From Moraxellaceae bacterium (GTDB lineage Bacteria > Pseudomonadota > Gammaproteobacteria > Pseudomonadales > Moraxellaceae): DNA of 64,000 nt. Of this stretch, positions 7,572 to 15,702 are shown one piece after another. The notes under the pieces were generated by a model, which was given only the letters and a program-made list of their open reading frames with translations, was not told the origin of the DNA and did not search any database. The stretch spans positions 124,001 through 188,000 of the forward strand of contig JACKNZ010000007.1 of the NCBI GenBank assembly GCA_024234595.1. The letters run 5' to 3'. Numbering within the stretch: the first letter of the stretch is position 1; every line of letters starts with the position of its first letter. Both the position numbers and the translations under genes were made by a program.

Positions 7572-7717
7572 GGCGCATTATAATGCGCCCTACACAATCT
7601 CATTAAATTTTAGTTAATTGTAGGGTGGCATTAGCGTTAGCGTAATGCACCTTTTTTATATTAACATCATCATTAAGAATAATTTTCATCGTTAAAGATG
7701 GCGGAATGCATTCCGCC
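7572..7717. repeat. Compound palindromic repeat block, copy 2
   Basis: A second copy of the 146-bp block at 6393-6538, with only one base changed (GTTAAAG for GTTTAAG). It contains the same three hairpin units at 7572-7589, 7624-7651 and 7700-7717. Confidence 0.75.
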
Positions 7718-7766
7718 TAAACGCTTCTAATGCCTGATTGCGAGATTATATTCACGTACATAACCT

Positions 7767-8186
7767 TCAGCATTTTTTTTCGATTAATAAACAACAAAAA
7801 CAACCATAACTGTTTAAGGATTTTTTACGAACTTTGCTTTGCCTTTTAAAAACCACAACACTGGCTTCTTGTGCTATTTTTTGAGTGGTAGATGTCCAAA
7901 ATGTCGCATATTGTCCTTCTTCTTTAGTTTTTTTGCAACATAATAAAATACCTTGTTCTGTTTTATAACCTTCTTTATCTGGCAACATTAAACTGGCTAA
8001 TTTTTTTTCGGTAGGTAAACGCCAGCCAAAATCTTTAATTTCTTTTGCGTTAGTTAATTCAGTCGCTTTTGTCCATGTCATTTGGCTGCCTTGTCCGCTG
8101 ATATTACCATTTTGCCATGCTTGACCTAAGCAATAACGCTGCCATATTAGATTTGTTTCTGCATCAAACCACTCTCCTAAATCCAT
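7767..8186 (-). pseudogene. DUF1566 domain fragment, damaged copy 2
   Basis: The first 120 or so residues closely follow copy 1: MDLGEWFDAETNLI, then the central WTKATELTNAKEIKDFGWRLPTEK run. Differences come in short patches. From about residue 110 the frame drifts, so the expected YGCFVRLVR end becomes YGCFCCLLIEKKC. It shares copy 1's truncated N-terminus. I consider it non-functional. Confidence 0.65.
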
Positions 8187-8209
8187 TAGCTGGGATGGTT
8201 TTTTTTTCT

Positions 8210-8760
8210 CTAAGTGTTTTTTTTATTGATTGTTGATAACGTTTGGGTTCTTCTTTTAAAATCTTCCACATCTAATTTTCTTAAACTATCAACAAACCAT
8301 TCCCAATCTTTAGTTTGAGTCACTTTTAAATTGGATTTAATATAATCAGATACTACTTGTTCAAATTCTTCTAGATTATTGGGGTTAGCTAGACGAGCAA
8401 TTGCCAATGATTTCTTGATAAACGTCTAAAAACTTCTTGCTGCACGTCTAAAAAAAACTTATCTGTATTGATAAGAATATTAGCACTTTTTAAATCTTTT
8501 ATATGGTTAAAGATAGGAAGTACCAAATTTTTAAATTAAATTTAGCACCTAATCACATCTAATTCGCTCGTTAATAATCTCTAAAGTCATGTCCTATCTC
8601 TTTTTAAAGCTAAGCTTATTTGTGAGAGAGACCAAAAGATTCAACATAAAAAAAATGACAATTATCATCAATAAATTCAAGCCAAAAGAAGATTTATTGT
8701 TGAGCCAATAGGTTTTTTTTACCTAATGCTGCAATTGACATGTTTGATTGTTCCACTCAA
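8210..8760 (-). pseudogene. Decayed coding remnant upstream of DUF1566 copy 2
   Basis: A 65-residue open stretch (8210-8407; LANPNNLEEFEQVVSDYIKSN, DWEWFVDSLRKLDVEDF) continues upstream in a shifted frame as FNHIKDLKSANILINTDKFF and LDVQQEVFRRLSRN. Further upstream, pieces such as WLEFIDDNCHFFYVESFGLS appear in yet other frames. The pieces read as one minus-strand protein broken by several indels, perhaps the missing N-terminal part of the DUF1566 gene or another gene. I do not recognise the family. Confidence 0.45.
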
Positions 8761-8796
8761 AATCTTACAAAAATTCTAACATCCTCATTACACCAG

Positions 8797-9393
8797 TCAG
8801 CCCCAAACTCTACAAAATGTGACGATATAAACAGAGTATTTCTTTGAAAAGTCAGCCCTTCTGGATCGATTTTCTACACACCTAAAACCATGAGGTACTA
8901 ATAAATTAGTCAATAATGGCTCAAAGTGTTTTTTCATTTGTTTTGGCGTTTTAGGAAATTTATTGGTTGTAAATTTTTCAACGGTTCTTTGCCATTCTAC
9001 CTCTGCTGACTCAGGTAAAATCGTATTGGGTGACACACAAGCAATCCATGCTTCTTGGTCAAAAATAACCACGGAATGTTCTTTGGCAGCATCAAATAAA
9101 ATTTTTACTAATAATGGCCACAGTCCAATCTCAGAAATTTCCATGTTGTAAGCAGCTTTATGCGTCTCAGCAATATCGGCAGCTATTCCTTTTAAAAACA
9201 ATTCACTTTGTTCATCTTCATCATAGGTTTTGAGTAATCTTTCTACGGTTTGACCAAAAGCCAACATATTAGCAGTTTGTGTTTCAATGCGTTGTTTGGC
9301 TAGGCGTTGAGCCATATCCATCGCCTCTTCAAAGTGTTGAGGCTTGCCATAAACATCCGCGTCCCAAATATATACATCGTGACGATTGCCCAT
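8797..9393 (-). CDS. Uncharacterised protein with frameshifted C-terminus
   Basis: A 198-residue ORF. The segment MKKHFEPLLTNLLVPHGFRCVENRS recalls the start of DUF4304-like domains, but the match is weak. The last 17 or so residues look wrong. Skipping one T near 8849 would give FQRNTLFISSHFVEFGADW and a frame reaching about 8764, with a far more natural end. The gene lies 10 bases beyond the start of uvrB and faces the same way. Function unknown. Confidence 0.5.
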   Translation of the reverse strand: MGNRHDVYIWDADVYGKPQHFEEAMDMAQRLAKQRIETQTANMLAFGQTVERLLKTYDEDEQSELFLKGIAADIAETHKAAYNMEISEIGLWPLLVKILFDAAKEHSVVIFDQEAWIACVSPNTILPESAEVEWQRTVEKFTTNKFPKTPKQMKKHFEPLLTNLLVPHGFRCVENRSRRADFSKKYSVYIVTFCRVWG

Positions 9394-9403
9394 TTTTAAC
9401 TCC

Positions 9404-11431
9404 CTAAACTTGCTGAACCAACAATTGTTCTTTTAACTTCATCATTTCATCACGGATTTTAGCTGCTTGTTCAAATTGCAAATCCCGTGCTTTGGCTAAC
9501 ATTTGTTGTTCTAATTCTTTAATGCGTTTAGCTAATACTTTGGGTTCTAACACCACATATTCAGCATTAGCTTCGGCAATTTTTTGCTCTTTGGCATCAT
9601 TGGCAGCTTGTTTTGCGGCTTCGCCACCATACACTTCCAAAATATCAAAAATCGGTTTAGAAACACTGCGTGGGGTAATACCATGTGCCGCATTAAATGC
9701 CATCTGTTTAGCCCGTCTGCGCTCTGTTTCGTTAATCGCACGTTGCATTGAGCCTGTCATTTTCTCGGCATATAAAATTGCCTTGCCATTCACATGACGT
9801 GCGGCACGACCAATGGTTTGAATCAACGAACGCTCAGAGCGCAAAAAGCCTTCTTTATCGGCATCCAAAATCGCCACCAACGATACTTCGGGCATATCCA
9901 AGCCTTCACGCAATAAATTAATGCCAATCAACACATCAAATACGCCTAAACGTAAATCTCGAATAATCTCAACACGTTCAACGGTATCAATATCCGAATG
10001 CAAATAACGCACTTTAATCTTATGCTCACGCAAATAATCGGTCAGGTCTTCAGCCATCTTTTTGGTTAAAGTAGTCACTAATACCCGTTCTTTTAGCAAA
10101 ATACGAGCATTAATTTCTGACATTAAATCATCAACTTGGGTAAAAGCAGGACGTATTTCTATCTCAGGGTCAACCAAACCCGTAGGCCGAACCACTTGCT
10201 CAATGGCAATCGGGCAATGTTCTTGCTCATAATGGGCAGGAGTTGCCGAGACAAAAATGGTTTGTGGGCTAATTTTTTCCCATTCCTCAAACTTCATTGG
10301 TCGATTATCTAAGGCCGACGGCAATCGAAAACCATAATTGACTAAGTTTTCTTTACGCGCTCTATCGCCTTTATACATTGCACCAATTTGCGGTACGGTG
10401 ACATGAGACTCATCAATCACCAACAGCGCATCGGCAGGCACATAATCAAACAAAGTTGGCGGAGCTTCGCCTTCGTTTCGTCCAGACAAATGCCGTGAAT
10501 AGTTTTCGATACCATTGCAATACCCGAGTTGTTGCAACATTTCTAAATCGTATTGGGTACGCTCTTTTAAACGCTGTGCTTCAATCAGTTTATTTTCACC
10601 CATAAACCACTGCAAACGCGGTTCTAATTCGGCGCGAATAGTTTCTATTGCACTATTGATTTGCTCTTTGGGGGTGACGTAGTGTGTTTTTGGATAAATA
10701 GTGACTCGTGCTGCTTTACGCAATGGTGCGCCCGTTAACGGGTCAAAATAATGGATTCCCTCTACTTCGTCATCAAACAAACTGATTCTTATTGCTTCAT
10801 CATCAGACTCGGCAGGAAAGACGTCAATTACCTCGCCCCTTACTCGATACGTCCCCCGACTAAACTCTAAATCATTACGTTGATATTGCATTTCGGCCAA
10901 ACGACGCAAAATAGCTCGTTGATCAATTCGTTCGCCACGACTCACATGCAATAACATTTTTAAATAGGCATCAGGATCACCCAAACCATAAATGGCCGAC
11001 ACACTGCAAATAATAATCGCATCACGTCGCTCTAACAGGGCTTTAGTGGCCGACAAACGCATTTGGTCAATGTGTTCGTTAATGGCAGAGTCTTTTTCGA
11101 TATAAGTATCAGATGACGGCACATAAGCTTCAGGCTGATAGTAATCATAAAACGACACAAAATACTCAACGGCGTTATTGGGGAAAAAACTTTTAAATTC
11201 ACTATACAACTGCGCGGCTAAGGTTTTGTTATGCGCCATAATAATGGTCGGTCGTTGCAATTTGGCAATGACATTGGCAATGGTGAAGGTTTTTCCCGAA
11301 CCTGTAACCCCTAATAATAATTGATGTTGCTTGCCCTGTTGAATGCTATCGCACAAGGCTTGAATGGCTGTTGGTTGATCGCCAGAAGGCTGAAACTCGG
11401 TTTGTAATTGAAAAGCCTGTTTAGTTTGCAT
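9404..11431 (-). CDS. uvrB: Excinuclease ABC subunit B
   Basis: The protein has 675 residues, normal for UvrB. It carries Walker A LLGVTGSGKTFT, the beta-hairpin region YYQPEAYVPSSDTYIEKD used to probe DNA damage, the DEAD-like box VIDESHVTVPQ, helicase motifs VSATPAHYE and RSERSLIQTIGRAARH, and a C-terminal UVR motif LEQQMLAKARDLQFEQAAKIRDEM that contacts UvrC. UvrB takes the damaged strand from UvrA in nucleotide excision repair. I see no LexA-type operator upstream. It is divergent from the aminotransferase gene. Confidence 0.98.
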   Translation of the reverse strand: MQTKQAFQLQTEFQPSGDQPTAIQALCDSIQQGKQHQLLLGVTGSGKTFTIANVIAKLQRPTIIMAHNKTLAAQLYSEFKSFFPNNAVEYFVSFYDYYQPEAYVPSSDTYIEKDSAINEHIDQMRLSATKALLERRDAIIICSVSAIYGLGDPDAYLKMLLHVSRGERIDQRAILRRLAEMQYQRNDLEFSRGTYRVRGEVIDVFPAESDDEAIRISLFDDEVEGIHYFDPLTGAPLRKAARVTIYPKTHYVTPKEQINSAIETIRAELEPRLQWFMGENKLIEAQRLKERTQYDLEMLQQLGYCNGIENYSRHLSGRNEGEAPPTLFDYVPADALLVIDESHVTVPQIGAMYKGDRARKENLVNYGFRLPSALDNRPMKFEEWEKISPQTIFVSATPAHYEQEHCPIAIEQVVRPTGLVDPEIEIRPAFTQVDDLMSEINARILLKERVLVTTLTKKMAEDLTDYLREHKIKVRYLHSDIDTVERVEIIRDLRLGVFDVLIGINLLREGLDMPEVSLVAILDADKEGFLRSERSLIQTIGRAARHVNGKAILYAEKMTGSMQRAINETERRRAKQMAFNAAHGITPRSVSKPIFDILEVYGGEAAKQAANDAKEQKIAEANAEYVVLEPKVLAKRIKELEQQMLAKARDLQFEQAAKIRDEMMKLKEQLLVQQV

Positions 11432-11566
11432 TTTAGCTCTCTTATCTGACGCTATTTTGCGGTATTATTAGCGTTTAGCTTGGACTTGCCCACTGACAAA
11501 ATCGTCACAACATCAGACATTTTATCATCATGGGCAAATTTATCACATCAACAAGAGGTTAACTCC

Positions 11567-12751
11567 GTGGAACTACGCTTATCTGACCGTGTATTAAGCA
11601 TCAAACCTTCTCCTACTTTAGCGGTAACCAACCGTGCAGCCGAATTAAAAGCAGCGGGTAAAGACATTATTGGTTTGGGTGCTGGCGAACCAGATTTTGA
11701 TACCCCAGAACATATCAAAGCGGCTGCTATTAAAGCCATTCAAGATGGCTTTACCAAATACACGGCTGTTGATGGTACAGCTGGTCTTAAAAAAGCAATT
11801 ATTGCTAAATTAAAGCGTGATAATGGTTTAGATTATCAAGCGAATCAAATTTTGGTTTCTTGTGGTGGCAAACAAAGCTTCTTCAACTTAGCCTTAGCCT
11901 TTTTAAACAAAGGTGATGAAGTCATTATTCCTGCACCATACTGGGTTTCTTATCCAGACATGGTATTGATTGCAGATGCAACGCCTGTTTGTATCGAATG
12001 TCCACAATCCCAAAACTATAAAATCACTCCTGCTCAATTAGAAGCAGCGATTACACCAAACACCAAATTATTAGTCTTAAACTCGCCTTCTAACCCAACA
12101 GGTATGGTTTATTCTAAAGAAGAATTATTGGCATTGGCTGAGGTTTTACGCAAACATCCTCAGGTTTGGGTAGCCACTGACGACATGTACGAACATATCA
12201 TTTGGACTAAAGAGCCATTTGTAAATATCGTCACGGTTGCACCAGATTTATATGACCGTACTTTAGTGTTAAATGGCGTCTCTAAAGCCTATGCCATGAC
12301 TGGTTGGCGTATTGGTTATGCTGCTGGCCCAGCAAAAGTGATTGGTGCAATGAAAAACGTACAATCTCAATCTACGTCTAACCCAACTTCTGTGTCTCAA
12401 GTTGCCGCAGAAGCTGCTTTAAATGGCGATCAAGACGTATTAAAGCCAATGGTTGCTGCATTTAAAGAGCGCCATGACTATGTGGTTGGTGCATTAAATG
12501 AGATTCAAGGCGTTTCTTGTTCCCCTGCTGACGGTGCATTCTATGCCTTTGCTAATGTTGAAGGCGCAATTGCTAAAATGGGTTTAAAGAACGATTTAGA
12601 ATTTTCTGAAGTGTTATTAAATACCGTGGGTGTTGCAGTTGTACCGGGTTCTGCCTTTGGTTTAGATGGCCACATGCGTATTTCTTATGCAACTAGCTTA
12701 AAGACCTTAGAAGATGCGATTGCTCGTATCAAAAAGGCAATTGAAGGCTAA
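11567..12751 (+). CDS. Pyridoxal phosphate-dependent aspartate aminotransferase
   Basis: The protein has 394 residues from the GTG at 11567. That start has AGAGG 8 bases upstream and begins (M)ELRLSDRVLSIKPSPT, the normal N-terminus; the longer open frame to 11480 has no family-like sequence. Family motifs include GLGAGEPDFDTPEHIK, NSPSNPTG, the PLP lysine in NGVSKAYAMTGWRIGY and a C-terminal MRISYATS with the substrate-binding arginine. It is a class I (subgroup I-gamma-like) aminotransferase that interconverts aspartate and oxaloacetate. A strong terminator follows. Confidence 0.93.
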   Translation: MELRLSDRVLSIKPSPTLAVTNRAAELKAAGKDIIGLGAGEPDFDTPEHIKAAAIKAIQDGFTKYTAVDGTAGLKKAIIAKLKRDNGLDYQANQILVSCGGKQSFFNLALAFLNKGDEVIIPAPYWVSYPDMVLIADATPVCIECPQSQNYKITPAQLEAAITPNTKLLVLNSPSNPTGMVYSKEELLALAEVLRKHPQVWVATDDMYEHIIWTKEPFVNIVTVAPDLYDRTLVLNGVSKAYAMTGWRIGYAAGPAKVIGAMKNVQSQSTSNPTSVSQVAAEAALNGDQDVLKPMVAAFKERHDYVVGALNEIQGVSCSPADGAFYAFANVEGAIAKMGLKNDLEFSEVLLNTVGVAVVPGSAFGLDGHMRISYATSLKTLEDAIARIKKAIEG

Positions 12752-12759
12752 TATGATTC

Positions 12760-12787
12760 GCCCCTTCTTTTGAAGGGGCTTTTGTTT
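12760..12787 (+). terminator. Rho-independent terminator after the aminotransferase gene
   Basis: GCCCCTTC (12760-12767), loop TTTT, GAAGGGGC (12772-12779), then TTTTGTTT. A perfect 8-bp stem with a T tract, nine bases after the stop codon. Confidence 0.9.
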
Positions 12788-12846
12788 ACAAAACACGCAA
12801 AACATCTTCAAAAGTACAAGAAACAAGCAAAAAACCATTCTCAGAC

Positions 12847-12874
12847 TTGACCTTATAAAAAAAATCGCTATTAT
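12847..12874 (+). promoter_or_regulatory. Promoter of the tRNA-Asn gene
   Basis: TTGACC (12847-12852), a 16-base spacer and TATTAT (12869-12874), ending 21 bases before the mature tRNA 5' end. A GC-rich stretch, CGCCCC, follows the -10, resembling the discriminator of stringently controlled stable RNA promoters. Confidence 0.65.
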
Positions 12875-12895
12875 ACGCCCCACACCGAATGATGT

Positions 12896-12971
12896 TCCTC
12901 AATAGCTCAGTCGGTAGAGCAACGGACTGTTAATCCGTGTGTCGCTGGTTCGAGCCCAGCTTGAGGAGCCA
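12896..12971 (+). tRNA. tRNA-Asn (anticodon GTT)
   Basis: A 76-base cloverleaf. The acceptor stem TCCTCAA pairs with TTGAGGA, followed by discriminator G and an encoded CCA. The D-loop is AGCTCAGTCGGTAGAGC, the anticodon loop CTGTTAA has GTT, and the T-loop is GGTTCGAGCCC. It stands alone between two terminators. Confidence 0.97.
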
Positions 12972-12998
12972 TATTACACTGTCGATTGACAGGCATTT

Positions 12999-13034
12999 AA
13001 AAGCCTTAATTCATAAAGAATTAGGGCTTTTTTG
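12999..13034 (+). terminator. Rho-independent terminator after tRNA-Asn
   Basis: AAAAGCCTTAATTC and GAATTAGGGCTTTT form a long stem around the loop ATAAA, followed by a T run. It is placed to end the tRNA transcript and lies directly upstream of the rRNA methyltransferase gene. Confidence 0.8.
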
Positions 13035-13063
13035 TTTCTTTGTCCTGCCTCGTTGGAAAAACC

Positions 13064-14248
13064 ATGAAAACTCTCGCTTTAAAAAAATACGAAGATCGCC
13101 GTTTGCGTGAAGGTCATTTATGGATTTATTCCAACGAAGTCGATACCGCTAAAACACCGTTAAAAACGCTTATTGCAGGTGAGCAAGTTGTTATTGAAGA
13201 TTTTGCAGGCAAAAAGCTTGGCATAGCAACCGTAAGCCCACAATCGTTAATTTGTGCGCGTTTAATTAGTCGTGATGTTAAACATCCTTTAGATAAATCC
13301 TTATTAGTGCATCGCTTAAATCAGGCATTAAGTTTGCGTGAGCGTTTTTATGATGAACCTTATTATCGTTTAGTTTATGGTGATAGTGACCAATTAGCTG
13401 GCTTGGTGGTGGACAGATTTGGCGACTATTGTGTCGTACAAACCACCACTGCAGGTATGGAGCTTGTCAAAGATGACATTGTACAAGCTTTAGTAAAAGT
13501 GCTTAATCCAACAGGTATTTTATTTAAAAACGATAGCAAAGCGCGTGCCTTAGAAGGTCTGCCAAGTTACATTGAAGTGGCTTATGGTCAAGTACCCGAT
13601 TTAGTTTCTTTAGTAGAAAATGGTGTTAAATTTTTTGCACCTGTCCATGAGGGACAAAAAACAGGTTGGTTTTATGACCACCGCGAGTCTCGCGCGCAAT
13701 TACAACGTCTGGTAAGAAATAAGCGTGTATTAGACGTGTTTTGTTATGCAGGCAGTTGGGGAATACAAGCAGCTGCTTTTGATGCGGCAGAAGTCACTTG
13801 TGTTGATGCCTCTGAATTTGCCTTAGACATTGTGAAAAAAAATGCCCAAGCTAATAACTTAGACAATGTTAAAACCTTGCAGGGTGATGCTTTTAACGTC
13901 TTAACTCAGCTCAAACAGCAAGGCGAACAATTTGATGTGATTGTGCTAGACCCCCCTGCTTTTATGCAAAAACGCAAAGACCATGCTAACGGTTTGCAAG
14001 CCTACCGTCGTATTAATGAGTTGGCGATGCGTTTATTAGTTAAAGATGGGGTGTTGGTATCGGGTTCTTGTTCTATGCACTTAAAAACCGAAGAGTTGGT
14101 CGATGTAATTCGGGGAGCAAGTCGTCACTTAGACAAAACTGCACAAGTGGTATTTGTTGGGGGTCAAGGAGCTGACCATCCTATTCATCCTGCTATTCCC
14201 GAAACTTCTTATTTAAAATGTGTCATTGCTAGAGTGTTAGGCGCATAA
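13064..14248 (+). CDS. rlmI: 23S rRNA (cytosine-C5) methyltransferase, RlmI-like
   Basis: The protein has 394 residues from the ATG at 13064 (MKTLALKKYEDRRL). A longer frame from a TTG at 13040 would start just past the upstream terminator stem and is unlikely. An N-terminal PUA-like domain (HLWIYSNEV, about 1-75) precedes a central segment and a Rossmann methyltransferase with VLDVFCYAGSWGIQAA (SAM motif I), the catalytic-site motif VLDPPAFMQKRKD and GSCSMHL. RlmI methylates C1962 of 23S rRNA in E. coli. The same fold is found in other m5C enzymes, but length and domain order fit RlmI. Confidence 0.88.
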   Translation: MKTLALKKYEDRRLREGHLWIYSNEVDTAKTPLKTLIAGEQVVIEDFAGKKLGIATVSPQSLICARLISRDVKHPLDKSLLVHRLNQALSLRERFYDEPYYRLVYGDSDQLAGLVVDRFGDYCVVQTTTAGMELVKDDIVQALVKVLNPTGILFKNDSKARALEGLPSYIEVAYGQVPDLVSLVENGVKFFAPVHEGQKTGWFYDHRESRAQLQRLVRNKRVLDVFCYAGSWGIQAAAFDAAEVTCVDASEFALDIVKKNAQANNLDNVKTLQGDAFNVLTQLKQQGEQFDVIVLDPPAFMQKRKDHANGLQAYRRINELAMRLLVKDGVLVSGSCSMHLKTEELVDVIRGASRHLDKTAQVVFVGGQGADHPIHPAIPETSYLKCVIARVLGA

Positions 14249-14250
14249 TA

Positions 14251-14277
14251 AAAAAGGGCATCAAAAGATGCCCTTTT
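14251..14277. terminator. Bidirectional terminator
   Basis: AAAAAGGGCATC, loop AAAA, GATGCCCTTTT. A-rich and T-rich flanks make it usable from both sides, fitting its place between the convergent rlmI and lipoprotein genes. Confidence 0.85.
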
Positions 14278-14290
14278 AAAATTATACAAT

Positions 14291-15454
14291 TTATACGGGT
14301 GTATAAGTATACTTTACTGTATAACTCAATGAGATGCCTTGATTTAACTGCACCGAAATTGTCCCAACATTCCCTGAAAACGAGCATCCCGTAATGGTAA
14401 TAGCACCACTTGGTAAAGCACCTTTTACGCTACTATCATTACAAAATACATCTTGGGTATCTGGTTTGGGAATGTTTTGAATAGTGACTGTTGGAATAGG
14501 TAGACTTCCTAATCCTGACACTGTAGTTTCAATGGTGAGATTGAAATTTCCTGTCGGGACGCTGCCACCACTGCCACTGCCACTGCCACTGCCACTGCCA
14601 CCAATCGTAATCACAATATCACCAAAAACAGGATGAAATTTAGTTAAATCTAAACCCGTTAAATTGGCATTATCAGTAATTAGTGATTCTAAATTAGCGG
14701 TAATTTTAGAAACAAAATTACTATCATTATAGCCAAGAGAAATATCTTTAGTGGTTACACCATCTAGTTTGCCATCTTCTAAATCAGCCGCTAATTGATT
14801 TAGAAAGGTTAAGGCAGGCGTTGCATCTGTATTTGGAACAATTTTTGCCAATGCAGCTAATTTTAAGGCGTATTTACCTGCTGCATTATTAGCAATTGTT
14901 GCTAAATCAGCAACACTACCTACCAAGTGAGGAGGTGTTGTAATATTTTCTAACTCAGGAGCTAATGCTTTACGAATAGCTTCATTAGCACCACTGATAA
15001 TTTCAGCACTTAACGCAGAACTAGGACCAGCCTTCTTTTCTGCGGCTTGATAAGCCACTTCAGTTAAGGTACTCACGCCAATTTTGTCCTCAAGCATCGG
15101 CAATGCGGCACGAATTTGTTTGCCTGCATCAAAGTCAACCTCCTCTCCTTTGCTTTCATCAAAATATTTCGCACCTGCCTGTCCCATGACTTCCACCACA
15201 ACAGGGTCAGAAGTCTTTTGAGCAGTAAAAGTAGCAATACCTGTATTTCCTGTACCCCCTGAACCCAACTCCTTACCTGTTTTAGCATTCTTTAATACTA
15301 CTTTAGCATTCAGAATTTTTCCTAAAGAAGGTGTCACTGTGACTGTGGTAGTCGAACCCGGCACTGGATTAACATCATCATTGATTTCGCAGCCAGTCAT
15401 CACTAAAGCTGCCAACAAAGTTAAACCACCACCTAATATAATACCTTTTTGCAT
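14291..15454 (-). CDS. Putative lipoprotein with Gly-Ser linker
   Basis: The protein has 387 residues. A lipoprotein signal ends at C22 (ALVMTG-C), followed by an acidic stretch. Residues 35-130 look like a beta-sandwich domain (VTPSLGKILNAKVVLKNAKTG). A helical middle follows (NEAIRKALAPELENI, AALAKIVPN). Then comes a pure (GS)n linker encoded by five CCACTG hexamers at 14568-14597, and a short beta-rich C-terminal domain with two cysteines (VFCND, ITGCSF). It is probably exported and anchored to the outer membrane. I do not recognise a named family. Confidence 0.7.
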   Translation of the reverse strand: MQKGIILGGGLTLLAALVMTGCEINDDVNPVPGSTTTVTVTPSLGKILNAKVVLKNAKTGKELGSGGTGNTGIATFTAQKTSDPVVVEVMGQAGAKYFDESKGEEVDFDAGKQIRAALPMLEDKIGVSTLTEVAYQAAEKKAGPSSALSAEIISGANEAIRKALAPELENITTPPHLVGSVADLATIANNAAGKYALKLAALAKIVPNTDATPALTFLNQLAADLEDGKLDGVTTKDISLGYNDSNFVSKITANLESLITDNANLTGLDLTKFHPVFGDIVITIGGSGSGSGSGSGGSVPTGNFNLTIETTVSGLGSLPIPTVTIQNIPKPDTQDVFCNDSSVKGALPSGAITITGCSFSGNVGTISVQLNQGISLSYTVKYTYTPV

Positions 15455-15702
15455 TGTTATTCTCCGTCATGCAATTTTATTGTAAATCGTTTGTTTTTGG
15501 ACATTACAAGAATAGAGTTTTTACTCTATCTAGCTAATATACGCCTGCTTACTAAGCAATCCAAGCCCATTTATCACAAAAAACGCCTACTTATTGCACT
15601 ATTTTTACACAATCATTTACGCAAATTTATTGAGCCTATTTTATTTTTTGTGACTCACTGAGTAAAATCAACGACAAAACATTTTGCAAAATTGGAAAAA
15701 TA

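Noticed and set aside
6567..8186. The paired DUF1566 domains could be targets of a diversity-generating retroelement.
   Set aside because: No reverse transcriptase gene, accessory gene or template repeat is visible in the window, and the differences include many indels in several places, not adenine-only substitutions in one variable segment.
11432..11566. Possible SOS (LexA) box between uvrB and the aminotransferase gene.
   Set aside because: I could not find a CTGT-N8-ACAG-like palindrome there.
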